A DNA stretch of 64,000 bases from contig OX388318.1 of NCBI GenBank assembly GCA_947579605.1, forward strand, positions 11,036,001 to 11,100,000. The letters run 5' to 3'. This document shows, piece by piece, positions 20,326 to 31,403 of this stretch. Below the pieces are notes generated by a model, which was given only the letters and a program-made list of their open reading frames with translations, had not been told where the DNA came from and did no database searches. Both the position numbers and the translations under genes were made by a program. The DNA is from Athripsodes cinereus (lineage: Eukaryota; Arthropoda; Insecta; Trichoptera; Leptoceridae). Numbering within the stretch: the first letter of the stretch is position 1; each line of letters begins with the position of its first letter.

Positions 20326-22081
20326 TATGCTTTGTTAATTTGGTGAGATAAATTCATTACCTTTTATAGGATCTTCCACTTGTTAAAATATTTTTCGAGA
20401 AAATAACATTTTATACAACTTTTAAAAATCAAAATGTGAGATTTCTCTCAATATTTTGTTCCAATATTTGTATAACAGGGTTCATTACAAATTATTTTAT
20501 TTACACATCTATGTTTTTACTTGTGAAGGGTCATAGACATAGATATTATACCAATATTAGCCAATTGCAGAGCAGTTTGATAAACTTTAAATATATAAGT
20601 CAAACAAACAATGAAATAGGAAATATTGTAAACTTATGACAATTCTCTGGCAAGAGTGGTGCTAAAAATCTAGTACAAACATAAAGTAGCATTGTGCCAT
20701 TTTAATAATATCTTATGAAAGTTTTCCATTTGTGCATAATAATAAAAACAAGTACAGCATTCACCGCTGCTGTATGTATTGTTGTGCAATTGGAAATGTT
20801 CACTTGGTAAGTTTCAACTCTTAATGATACAAACTGGAAAGTTACAAAATGAATTTTCCTCTACTCCTTTCGCACTTAAAGTTCCTCGTGAGAACAATAG
20901 ATAATTTTAATGTCTTCCTGATGATCAATGTAATAGTAGAACAACTGTGTCATGCTGTAGGTCTTAAGAAATATGAATTGTAATAATATCTAAAAAACTC
21001 AAATTCTTAAGTTGACAATACTTTCTAAAGTTTTGTTGGTAGGTATACTAGAAAAACTTATATGTAATTGAAGTAGGGAGGAAACAGAGTAAATTTTGTA
21101 GAGAGTGGTAAAATATATTGAGAAATTGATAAGTAAAATTAAATTGATGAAAGTTTTAATCAGGAAAATGAGTAATGCAAGAAGATTTTCGTAAGTAAAG
21201 TCTAAGTAAATAGGATTAAATGGTTTGAATATGTGGAGCAAAATTTATTAAAAAGCTAGACTTGGATTTTCAGGAGCTTGAATCAAAATAAATTGCTCAG
21301 TTAGGTTAACTTAATCATACCATATTACTTACAGATCTAAGCCTTTGTACATGGGTATTTTTTAACGTATTATTTATCTTTTATGAAGCGATAGCGTACT
21401 TCCCCGCATTTAATCTAGGCATTGATTAATCATACAAAGACCGATAAGGGAATTTTTTTATCATCTGCAAATATTGTTATCAGAATTTCAATACTGACCC
21501 AGAAATGAATGTGAACAGCTGTTAATGAACTGCTTGATAATACCTATAAACTTACATATATAAACCGAGATAGATACTTATGTATAAATAGTAGATAGTT
21601 GATCAATAATATGGAATCCAATATCGAATTGCTATGCATACTGTGGACTCATTAAGAAGTTTTGATGGTAGCGTTACATAAAAAAACTATAAGAGTAGTT
21701 GTATTAAGTAAATTATAGGTAAGTATCGAAAGACAATCTGGTTAAACTTTTTTCACAATATAATGTTCTTTGACATTGATATCAGATCACTAGTAATGTC
21801 ATAAGAAATATAAGATAACTTTTCCATGAACCAGTGTATGAAAGGAGAATGTTCATTTCTAATCCTTACTCTCGATAGAAGCGATAATTGTGTGTGGAAT
21901 AGAATGTCCGAGAAGCTTCCAAATATCGCATTTTTAAAAAGTGCAGAAAAGGTGATTGTCCTTTTTAAGGAGCTGCCAAGATCAACCATCAAATTTGAAT
22001 TCGAACCGACTTAATTTGTGGTGGGTTAACGTCTTGCAACCTTTTAACTGCTACAAAAAAATTATCACTGGGTCAATATAG
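20326..22081. other. AT-rich stretch without a gene
   Basis: No coding, RNA or repeat feature is recognised. Confidence 0.4.
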
Positions 22082-22089
22082 CTCTAGAA

Positions 22090-22558
22090 CAGTGGTTCTT
22101 AACCATTTTAGGTGTTCGCACCCCCGTGTATCTTCAAGTATGATTTGGCACCCCCAAATATCTGGGAGAAAAATATGAAAGGAAATAACATGGTTTAATG
22201 CGATTTCGAAGTAATTTCTTTTATTAAAATAATTATTTATGTTTAGTCCAATAAACGAATATTTATTTATATTTATTTATTACAAATATTTATGTATGAA
22301 GTACAGATACAAACAAAGGAATTAATGACTTCGTTGCTGTTGCTTACTTTCAATTATCTTTTGAAATTGGGGTTCTTTGGTTGAAAGAGCCACACGCATG
22401 TCGTCACTCGCATTTAAACGATTTCTGGTTTTCGGTTTTATATTGTAACTTAATTTTCCCATTTATTTATTTATTTAACCGAGAGCTCTGTCTCGCACCC
22501 CTATGAGCAGCTCCCTGCACCCCCTGGGGGTGCGGGCACCCCTGGTTAAGAACCACTG
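22090..22558. mobile_element. hAT-type non-autonomous DNA transposon, 469 bp
   Basis: The TIRs are CAGTGGTTCTTAACCA on the left and its complement ending GGTTAAGAACCACTG on the right. Both are followed inward by C-rich GCACCCCC blocks. This is the widespread hAT terminal motif. It is flanked by a perfect 8-bp target duplication CTCTAGAA (22082-22089 and 22559-22566), the hAT length. The interior is AT-rich with TTTA repeats and has no transposase frame, so it would need a transposase supplied in trans. The perfect duplication suggests a fairly young insertion. Confidence 0.9.
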
Positions 22559-22566
22559 CTCTAGAA

Positions 22567-23130
22567 GCTTGTAGGAATGAATACAAAGATGCTTAATTGT
22601 ATGTGTCGAACTTATTATGTACCTAATTATAAAGCAATTGACTGGCAATAGGCACAATAAACAAGTAAATTATTGTATACAGGAGTTTATTAAAAGTACT
22701 ACCTTGAATCTTCGTTCATCGATGTTTGAATACGAGTCACGGACTGTACTCGTAAATACACCACTTACTGCCACCTACACTACTGACACTAGAGTAATAT
22801 CTCATAATAATAACATTGTATTTGTTGCAATCATTGCATTGTCTGTCTGAACTCTGAACAGCGTGGAATAATCATCAAATACTAAGCACCAATCTCATCC
22901 ATCGTGTTACAAAATGCAATTATCCTCGATACAACTCCATCTTATTAAAGTTATTTATGATATCATTTCAAATCAAAATACTCACATACCTACTTTTTAT
23001 TATAAAATGTTATGCGCTTAATTCTTTATTCATAAATTTATCATATATTTTCTTAATTGGATAGTACCTAATGATCTGTAAGAATCTGTTATGTTGTGTG
23101 ATGGAGAAGAGCAATAAGACGTTTTTGGAG
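22567..23130. other. Stretch without a gene
   Basis: No supported feature. Confidence 0.4.
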
Positions 23131-23250
23131 AGATCAGATTCGAGTCAAGTGGTGAGGATAGCAGTAGACGAGTGCATAGCAGAAAGCAGACACCCAGGAA
23201 GACCGCTCAAACGATTGAGGGATTGCTGTGCATCTACTTCCCGGGAGTAA
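23131..23250 (+). pseudogene. LINE C-terminal remnant
   Basis: The frame reads RSDSSQVVRIAVDEC, then HPGRPLKRLRDCCAS and a stop. It resembles the basic GRPKKRW-D-C tail that ends several LINE reverse transcriptases. It is very short, the upstream part is absent, and assignment to a clade is not possible. Confidence 0.4.
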
Positions 23251-24261
23251 GCTCCGAGAACAACACGACGCAATCCTAACTAACTAGAAGATAATGATTT
23301 CGTAGGTAGGTATATAGCTACTGTATTTCTTTCTATAGATTTTTTTTATTTAAAACTATATAAATTAAATTTGTATTGAGTGTGTAAGACTGTACAACAA
23401 AAAAAACAATAAAATCACATTATTTATTTGTCTTAAACAATATTTTAAAATATTTGGACTCTCGAAGCAAATTCGGTGTTAGCCTTAATGGTGTTTGTAT
23501 AGGAACAATGTATACTCCTAGCTACCTATTTAAAAATGATTGTGCTAAAATAAAAGTAAGTCATTCTCAATTTGTTTTAAATATCATTCTTTTAATAACT
23601 ATTTAAGAAAAAAAGTAAAATACGAATAGGTATTTTCGACATAAAGATGAACTTATAATCCACAAAGTTAATAATTATTAATCCTGTGGTGCATCAAAAC
23701 CTCGATCGATTTGTTTGTGAATTGCATCATTGTTGTGCGCATTCACATAAAATGTATGAGTGTCTACACCACACGCATATCTGTCAACATTGTATAACGT
23801 AATGATTGTTTCTCCTTCATACGAGACACAGAGATCAGTGAATCATAATTTTATAATACTGTCTCGTCATATTATTTGCGCAGTCATTTTATGCGAAGAA
23901 CGCACGTGCGTTAGTGACTAAATGTCAAGATATTCGAACGAAAATCATAAAGCATTGAAAATGTAAAAAATAATAATATAAAATCATTGAGACTCCCATA
24001 ATAAACATTTTTTATGAGTTTAATCCTTGTAGTTCTCTGAATTGAAAAGGTCTCTCTCATATTTGCAAAAGTTTTATTTTGTTTGTAAAATATCATGAAT
24101 AACATATTGATCATTTTCAATTTTTCATTTAGGTATTTATTTTATTTTTCTTGCACATCATCATTCACATACTAAAATGATTTATCTGTTGTGTTTAGTT
24201 ATGTATGTTTGTAGAGCACATGAGGGTAATATAGGGATCTTCACTGGTTTGCTTATTGCTA
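23251..24261. other. AT-rich stretch without a gene
   Basis: No supported feature. Confidence 0.4.
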
Positions 24262-24344
24262 AATAATGTTATAGACCATTGTATTTTTTGTATCAACTGT
24301 ATGTATCCTGTAAAATTGAAATAAATAAATAAATAAAATAAACA
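24262..24344 (+). repeat. LINE/SINE 3' end with AAATA-type tail
   Basis: TATGTATCCTGTAAAATTG followed by AAATAAATAAATAAATAAAA resembles the 3' terminus of a Jockey-like LINE. No coding part is preserved. Confidence 0.35.
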
Positions 24345-24369
24345 AATCAGTTTACATAAAAAAAATGTG

Positions 24370-24745
24370 TTGATATGTAGTGGCAAGATTATCACTATAT
24401 AGTGATTTCTTCCATCTAACCATGATTTTTTGCCACCCATTCTGAGTGTCATGTTTTCTATTGAAAGGCAGAGAAAACCTGTGTATTTATTACACGCAGC
24501 CCTTCCACTGAAGATGCATAGATGGCGTAGATAGATAAAAAAGGACATAATTGATAATAATTTTTTAAGAAATTGAAGAAATGTATATAATAAGAAAACT
24601 GTTTATTTTTCAGTACAGCGATAAGGTTTGTCACCAATCCTGAATGTCTTAACTCTTATTGGCACAGCGAGGAAGACCTGCATATTAATTACGATCCATT
24701 GACTACCCCACTTCTGTAATACATCGTGCTGGGATGGATGGATTT
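24370..24745 (+). repeat. (TAG)n-tailed dispersed repeat, diverged copies
   Basis: AGCGATAAGGTTTGTCACCA, CCTGAATGTCTTAACTC, TTGGCACAGCGAGGAAGAC and GACTACCCCACTTCTG follow the order of the full copy at 49707-49965. A more decayed piece (CCATTCTGAGTGTCATGTTT) precedes it at about 24430. Confidence 0.55.
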
Positions 24746-24759
24746 ATTTTTCATTTATT

Positions 24760-25550
24760 TTAATCATATTATACCTACAAGGAATAAAACCATTAAATAA
24801 AATACAATTAACAAATTTGTTTTAACATCACAATTATAATTTTAAGACATACTAGTATATTTTTTTTATAATTATAAAAAAAATAATGTGATAATATCAA
24901 ACTCCAAAAAAATAAAATTTAACAAGATAGGTACCTAATTAATAGTTTTGCTGTTGTTTTAATTTGATCTAATAACTGATGACATTTATTGCAAAATCCC
25001 GCACATAATTTTTGCAAATTATGTAAGTAATGTTTACGTGAATAATTGAACCTTTTGTAATAATAGCTTGTATGTAATTATACAAGCACATTCATGTCTA
25101 GGAAATGAAGTCAAGTAAATATTCCACATTCTATTAAACTACATACAAATCATAATAAAAAATATTTTTAATTAGATCGTCCGTATGGAATTCGTGATGT
25201 TAGTGATATTCGACCTTAGATGTTTATTCACAGATTTCCTTGATTGTACTACATACTTGTACGATATTTTTTCATATTTCTAACATTATCTGCATTTTTT
25301 ATTTTCTTTACTAGTGTTTTTTACCAGTTTTTGTTCAAGAAATGGCAAATTAACGTAGGTAAGTTTGGTGTGTAAAAAAAGTTTTTTTTTTACAATCACT
25401 GTGATGCAAATATCTTAAACGAATCTTTTATAATCTGGTATAAATTATTGCATTAAAAAATATGAAAATTTGATTCCGTACAGAATTTATAGAAATATGT
25501 ATATCTGTCAATTTATAAGAATATAGTGATTAACTGAGTCGATGTTTAGG
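24760..25550. other. AT-rich stretch without a gene
   Basis: No supported feature. Confidence 0.4.
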
Positions 25551-25710
25551 TAGTTGAACTCCATAATAAAATTAAAAACAAATGGATTTTTCTACTATAT
25601 TGTTTTTATTGATTTCGTCCTTCAAGGACTTGAAAGGTGAAAGACGTCTCTTTCAATGGAAATGATAAATGGTAGAAAAAACGTTCGTTTTAAATTTTAA
25701 TAATATCTTA
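25551..25710. mobile_element. Palindromic MITE (AAAGACGTCTCTCTCG family)
   Basis: The left arm is GTAGTTGAACTCCATAAT followed by TTTTTCTACTATATTG. The core is GGTGAAAGACGTCTCTTTC. The right arm contains GGTAGAAAAAACG. It has the same plan as the copy at 27104-27313, with a shortened core. Confidence 0.6.
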
Positions 25711-25913
25711 TAACGTTTTAAGCTTAAAACATACCCAAAGGATGAATCCTTGTATATAATACATTTTTTATTTCATTTGGGTAGTAGGTATGCATGTTTG
25801 CGAGGCATGGAAGATGCGATAGAGACAGTGAAAGAAGGATAGTGGCCGGTGCTAGAGTGGACGGCGCACTTCGACCCATTGTCGGCAAGGGCAATGTGTG
25901 AAAAAGGAAGGGT

Positions 25914-26114
25914 ATGACGAAGTGCGGATGTCCGAGAACCACGTGGCTTGATGACGTGGATCAAATTCTCAAGGACAGTCGTGTGTTGAGTAAGAGGAAT
26001 CGACGTGCGTGCATGAGAAACTGTATGAACGTGGAGGAAGCGAAGGAAGTGTGTAAAGACAGATCTATCTGGCTTTCCGTTCTCTCTGCCTACCTCACTT
26101 GGAACACGGCGTGA
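25914..26114 (+). pseudogene. LINE C-terminal remnant, GRPRxxW family (second copy)
   Basis: CGCPRTTWLDDVDQILKDSR, then RACMRNCMNVEEAKEVCKD and WLSVLSAY align in order with the copy at 5655-5933. The Gly-Arg-Pro-Arg signature has become CGCPR. The sequence upstream (about 25800-25910) is out of frame and unreadable, so it is a dead fragment. Confidence 0.65.
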
Positions 26115-27103
26115 GAGTATAGTATAGTATTTTTTCCGTCTTGTCTCATTATGATGTTTGTAAAGAACACATTAACAAACAAACGGACACACTTATTTAT
26201 TAGATTTTTCTTCTCACCTTCTTGACATATTTATTAAGGAAATATCGCGTATTATGCAAAGCGAGGACGTTAAAAAAAAAACTTTATTTTTATTTGCATA
26301 AAACCGAACAGGTGGAATTATTACTATGAACATTCCACATTACTTTCAAGCGCTACTGTTTTGAATATAGATTGGATAACTGGAATTAAGTATATCTTAG
26401 AAGAAGAATATAAAAATGATAAGGTTGCAAGATAAAATTGAAAAAAACACAATATATACCTAATCAACTTCCAAATGACTTTTATTAACATCGCGTTCTA
26501 CTATTCGGAGACTCTCGACTCCATCATCAGGCGATTAGTAAAAAGTTACCTATGTGTTTTTTTAATTTTATCTTGAAATGGACTTCCAACAAGTACCTTC
26601 GGTCAATAACATCAAGATAAGGTTGCATATCATTATTTATATAAAAGTAGATGGAAATCGAAGAATCGGGCTTTTCAGCATGGGATTCCGTATTATTATA
26701 CTCTCCAATCTTTTGATTGCTAATTAAACCTGTAAGAATGTCATTGAATAAGTTAAACGCATTTAAAAAATGGTATAGAAATTAACAAGTGCATGAATTA
26801 GCATCTCTAACCAAGCTGAAGACTTCGCTCTTCCAACATAGTTTCCCGCGCCCTTGGATGGATGGAATAAATCATCCATTATAATAATAATAATAATCTT
26901 TAATAAAATATTGTTTACATTAAACGAGCGCTGCTTTTTTTAAATTCAGATTGTTCTTCACAGCATTGAAGACTTATTTTCATATTAATTGTTTTGGTGT
27001 AAAGTATAAGAACTCTTTACTATAGTAGTACGAAACATTATTTTGTTTTAGTTTATCCCTTAAATTCACAATTTTTCCATGAAAATAAACATAATGGATA
27101 AAG
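26115..27103. other. Stretch without a gene; AAT microsatellite
   Basis: A run of AAT repeats lies near 26880-26900, just after a GGATGGATGG word. It may be a decayed retroelement tail. Nothing else is supported. Confidence 0.4.
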
Positions 27104-27313
27104 TATGCTTCCCATAGCGAAATAATTAAAGCAAATGTTTTATTCTACTATTTGTTTATTTGACGAGAGAGACGTCTTTCGTCTTGTTAGGACATTGCCA
27201 ATTGTCAATCGATTGACAATGTCCTCTCAAGACGAATGACGTCTCTCTCGTTAAATAAACAAATAGTAGAATAAAACATCTTGGTTTATTCATTCCACTA
27301 TGGAATTCTACTA
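27104..27313. mobile_element. Complete palindromic MITE, about 210 bp
   Basis: The two halves are near-perfect inverted copies. The left has ATGTTTTATTCTACTATTTG, then GACGAGAGAGACGTCTTTCG. The right has GACGTCTCTCTCGTT, then AAATAGTAGAATAAAACAT. The centre is CAATTGTCAATCGATTGACA. The outer ends are GTATGCTTCCCATAG and CTATGGAATTCTAC. Relatives lie at 6190, 25551, 42331, 46195 and 52322. There is no coding capacity. Confidence 0.8.
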
Positions 27314-27339
27314 CCGAAACATCGACATAGGGAATATAT

Positions 27340-27455
27340 GCTATCCATTCTATATGTCTTAATTTTCATTGACATGAATAGAAAAACTTGCATATTTATT
27401 ACAAGCAGTTAGTCCACTGGCTACCCCATTCGTAAGAAATGCCACGATGGTATGA
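27340..27455 (+). repeat. (TAG)n-tailed dispersed repeat, partial
   Basis: GCTATCCATTCTATATGTCT, GACATGAATAGAAAAACTTG, GTCCACTGGCTACCCCATT and CACGATGGTATGAATG follow the family order. Confidence 0.5.
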
Positions 27456-27459
27456 ATGT

Positions 27460-28457
27460 ATGTATTATGAAATAAGAAATAAATTAAAAATATAAGCTAT
27501 TGTTGTAGAGGTGCAAACATTATTGCACTTGCACCTCTCATTGAGTAAAAATGATTGAAAAATTTGTATGTTTACATAGATCCGAAAATTAATCAGATGA
27601 TAATATGTGATATTTACAAAATTGTGTTGGCGAACAGCTAGTTAACGACATTTGGTAAACATAAAAATGCTATAAAATATGCTCATTTATTAAAATAAGT
27701 GTTTCGGGAACAATTTAAAAAGGTCATAAACAATAATAAAACAAAAAATGTTTTAGGTACCTACTTGTATAATGTAGTACAGAACGTACATGGTAATGTT
27801 CTGGTACGTAGGATTCTATATATGCCATAAAGAAATATAATTTTTATATTATTTCTCCAAAAACAGTCATGCGTCGTTAAGTATGAAGAGTGAAGCAATT
27901 AATATAAAGAACTCAATAATATTATGATTATTACCTTGTACAAAAATACCTCATTTAACATCAATACTAATTTGAAAAAATGCTTATCAAGAAAACGATA
28001 AATGAGTCATTTAAATTGAGAAACCATTCACAGTTCGAAAGTTCATATATGATAGCTTATTGTCAATCATTGTGAGAGAATTAAAATCAATACCTAATAG
28101 TGATGTTATAACATGCAGGAAATGTTCCAATTTCAAAGTTTTTTGGATCCATAGTGTACCTATAAGATAATGGCCAATTGCAACCACTGGCTATACTTAT
28201 GTTATACTCAATGTCTATTGTATTCTATATTAAAAGGCGCTCCACTTCATTTATTTTTGAAGGATTGACTGACTGTATACTGACCATTATTTCGCTCGTC
28301 AATGGAAATGATTAGCTGAAATCGATCACGATCTATACACAAAGATGCAGGTAACAGGAGTGCATTGTAGAATACTATTTTAAACACATTCAAAAAGGAA
28401 AATATTTATACAAACACTCAAAGTTGTTAATATCAAATCTGGAACAAATGTATACAA
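27460..28457. other. AT-rich stretch without a gene
   Basis: No supported feature. Confidence 0.4.
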
Positions 28458-28584
28458 TTTGATAAATTTTGTTATAAAAATAAAATCAAAAACACTGTTT
28501 ACTTTCACTTGTTATTTATTTTAAATATTTTAGCAAAGATCTTTTTGTGTTTTTGATTTTATTTTTATAACAAAATTTATTAAA
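28458..28584. repeat. 38-bp inverted repeat with 51-bp spacer
   Basis: The left arm (28458-28495) and right arm (28547-28584) are reverse complements with a single mismatch. Both contain TTTTGTTATAAAAATAAAAT or its complement. This may be a fold-back element. The right arm ends two bases before the ATG of the candidate mini-gene at 28586. Confidence 0.75.
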
Positions 28585-28585
28585 A

Positions 28586-28851
28586 ATGAACTTTCACCAA
28601 GTGACTACCGAAAAAATTAATAGTTTTATACAATTTGATGTGGATCCGAGCTATTTAAATTTATCCAGCTTAATTTACCCTATAGATCTATGTGAGTTTT
28701 ATTATATGTTCATTATGACTTATTTTTTTTAATTTTATTTTGTTCAGATGACCATAAGAAAGTACATATTGAAACTAGCTCACGTAAGAAAATACATATT
28801 GAAACTAGCTCACGTAACAATGAATTATTGTTCAATGCTAATTGTAATTAA
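28586..28851 (+). CDS. Candidate two-exon mini-gene with in-frame tandem repeat
   Basis: Unrecognised family. Exon 1 (28586-28691) opens with ATG and encodes MNFHQVTTEKIN... to SLIYPIDL. A canonical donor GTGAGT follows at 28692. After 56 bp comes a T-rich tract and TTTTGTTCAG, an acceptor. Exon 2 (28748-28851) keeps the frame to TAA. The joined product would be 69 residues. Exon 2 holds a 30-bp tandem duplication with one mismatch (KKVHIETSSR then KKIHIETSSR). Without splicing the first frame stops after 49 codons. Intron size, donor, tract and acceptor suit an insect gene, but the open frame is short. The 38-bp inverted repeat directly upstream may supply or disrupt its 5' end. It may also be chance or part of a larger gene. 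Confidence 0.3.
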
Positions 28852-29317
28852 TTAAACGTGTAAATCGGTGTATGACTGTATTTTCATGAAGCATTAGGTA
28901 GTTGTAATCAAAAACGCCGAAAATTATAAACAATCACTATAAGTTTTAATAAAACTTAAACATAACAGAAATTAACAATAGATAATCTGAATATGTTAAT
29001 TTAAAACATATTTTGCCTACGTTCTAGTAGTATTACTAGCATAATTTATCTGACCAGTGGAAATGTATGGAACTAAACTGAAATTCAAACACTAGGTATA
29101 ATGAAAAGAAATGAATACGCTTCTTCCGAAATTTTGTAATAGATATTGAGTATATTTGAGAATACCTTTTAACGAAAATAAAACATAATTGACATGTATT
29201 ATACATTAAAACAATACAAACAGTATAAATCGAGAATTTTAAATTTTGACTATGTATCTAGTTATGGTTTAGTGAATACCAACATTATTCATCAAAAAGG
29301 TGAGTAGTCTCTAAACA
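28852..29317. other. AT-rich stretch without a gene
   Basis: No supported feature. Confidence 0.4.
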
Positions 29318-29386
29318 AGATGGTTTGATGAAACTAAAAAAGAAGCGGGATTGCATTGGAAGAGATCTGTCCAGCAGAGAATTGTG
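29318..29386 (+). pseudogene. Possible LINE C-terminal scrap
   Basis: RWFDETKKEAGLHWKRSVQQR recalls the RW-DD-K-AG-W--AQDR tail of some insect LINEs. It is followed by unrelated sequence. It is very short and weak. Confidence 0.3.
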
Positions 29387-30035
29387 AAAGTCCAAGAGGG
29401 AGATATTTGTTCAATACTGAATACAAGAAGAGGGTTGAAGGTAAGACAAGTTAAAGTAAGTGGTTCAAAAAGGAGAGGCTCAAGTAAAGTATTAAGAATA
29501 ACACATATTAGTAAAAAAGTGAAAAAAATAATTATAATATTTCGTTTCGTTATGATTAATGTTACATGCATAAAAATAATGTATGTTGCCATGATATATT
29601 CGTCGAGTTATGCGTTGAGATTTTCATATGAAACCCGAAACTAATGCGACTTTATTACTCTGGCAATAATCAAACTGAGTCATTATTACGTACCTACCTA
29701 CTCTTCAAAAATATAATTTTGAATTATTTTATGACGATATAAAAATAATAAAACATTAAACTGAATATGATTTTTTTACAATCCAAGATTAAGTGCATGT
29801 TTTAAATCATAGCCGTTTTAATCATATTACAATAACTAAAGATGTGAATTTGTAGTGATTTTGCAGAATACGGATAATGGTCAACATAATATGAAATCCG
29901 ATAACCAAATATTCGGCAAACGATGGCTATGGCGACTTTTGAAATTTCGAACTGATTACGATTTTTTTTAACTTTAACTTTTTTATACACACATTTTATG
30001 TATTTTTATTTATGCAGACAATATTGTTTCGTCTC

Positions 30036-30127
30036 TATCAATACTATACTATCAATACTCTTTCGTTAATACTATCAATAGTTAATACAATCAATACCAT
30101 CAATACAATCAATTAATACAATCAATA
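30036..30127. repeat. Degenerate ATCAATAC tandem repeat
   Basis: About ten irregular copies of (A)ATCAATAC/AATACAATC run from the left inverted repeat at 29970-30033 inward. Confidence 0.65.
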
Positions 30128-30532
30128 CTTTCTGGAGGGGTAAAAATCGTATTTTGTTCTCCAGAGAATACAAAAAAATATGTATAGTATGTATGAAACA
30201 ATCAATGTAAATATATTTTGTTAAATAATTTAAAATAAAAAAAAAAATAAAAAAATAGGTACTGTTTCATTGAGAGACGAAACCAAAGATCAAGTAAGTA
30301 GGTAGATACGCTACGGCTATTGGATTCTTTTGTTCTCTAGTGAGGCAAATTTTTGTCCCCTTATCCCCTTAACACATCAAGGAGAAGTTAGCTACAGTAC
30401 GTCATTTGCTAATAATATTGTCTGACGAGTGGGCACGGCGTGTTGTGTTTCGTTTATGTCGACGTGTTTTCTTATTTATTTTTCGAGTGAAATTGTTATT
30501 TTTGTTAAATATTGTTATTTTGTTGTGTCTAC

Positions 30533-30615
30533 ATGAGTTCAAAAATGAAAATCTGTTCATTTCCGTCCTGTAAAAGGGATAATTTGAATAATAAATCGGA
30601 TGTGTCCTTCCACTT
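30533..30615 (+). CDS. Orphan first exon of a THAP zinc-finger protein
   Basis: From ATG the exon encodes 27 codons plus two bases. It carries MKICSFPSCKRD (the C-x4-C half of the THAP C2CH zinc site) and SDVSFH (the conserved SxFHxFP region). It stops exactly at a consensus donor GTAAGT (30616). THAP proteins bind DNA through this domain and often have an intron at this position. A second exon with the W-P, C-x2-H and AVPT signatures could not be found within the next several kb. It is either the start of a host gene with a long intron, a domesticated P-like transposase, or a stranded exon. It lies between the inverted repeats at 29970 and 32124. Confidence 0.5.
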
Positions 30616-30940
30616 GTAAGTATGAAACATTTTTGTATTTTTTACTTCTTATTTATTATATTTTAGTAATATAATCAATCACAAACAATAAATATACTAA
30701 AGCTCTAACGTTTTTTTTATATTTTATAAGAATGTCACTCGATTTTAGGATTAAAAACTCACTTTTAAAATGTGTTTTGACGTTTCTAATTTTTGGCAAA
30801 ATGTCATAGGTATGGAAATTGAGCGTCTATGATTAACATCGACTGATAATGTTTACTCTAAGAAATGTGATTACATAACATCTCAACTATTTCCTATTTA
30901 TTATTGTAAATGTGTATTATATGTATTTATTTGATTTTTC

Positions 30941-31153
30941 ATATTCTTCTTCTTCTCTACGTGTCTTGTCGGGTTCCCACGACGTTGACGACCACCTGGG
31001 AGAAATCCTTCCTGTTCTGGACAGCACGAAACAGCTCCTCCACACCTCTCATACCGGTCCACTCTTGAATGTTCTGGAGCCAGGAAAGCCGCCTTCATCC
31101 AACCCCTCTACGGCCCTCAATCTTCCCTTCTATGACGAGTTTATGGATGGCGT
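30941..31153 (-). pseudogene. Very short 5'-truncated RTE-type LINE tail
   Basis: The minus strand encodes IHKLVIEGKIEGRRGVG, then RRLSWLQNIQEWTGMRGVEE and FSQVVVNVVGTRQDT to a stop, followed by a GAAGAAGAAG tail with almost no 3' UTR. ATTTTTC flanks both sides (30934-30940, 31154-31160), a likely 7-bp target duplication. An in-frame TGA interrupts it after GRRGVG. It is nearly identical in wording to the copy at 45161-45369. Confidence 0.75.
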
Positions 31154-31330
31154 ATTTTTCTCCATTTATTTTATATTATTTATTTTATTGACCATTGTTA
31201 ATTTTTATAATTTTAAGTGGAATATTACAATTTTTATTATTGCAAATTAGTTTTGATTTTATATTGATTTACCTATCAATTAATACCCAAATGTTTAGAT
31301 GGATGGATGCATGTATGCAAGCTTTAAATT

Positions 31331-31403
31331 AAAGTTTTAAATTAAATGTTAACAAGTTTCAAGGCTTCCACTTGAAACTTGTTAACATTTAATTTAAAAC
31401 TTT
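31331..31403. repeat. Perfect 33-bp hairpin, 7-base loop
   Basis: Arms 31331-31363 and 31371-31403 are exact reverse complements and contain GTTAACAAGTTTCAAG / CTTGAAACTTGTTAAC. The loop is GCTTCCA. Confidence 0.9.
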
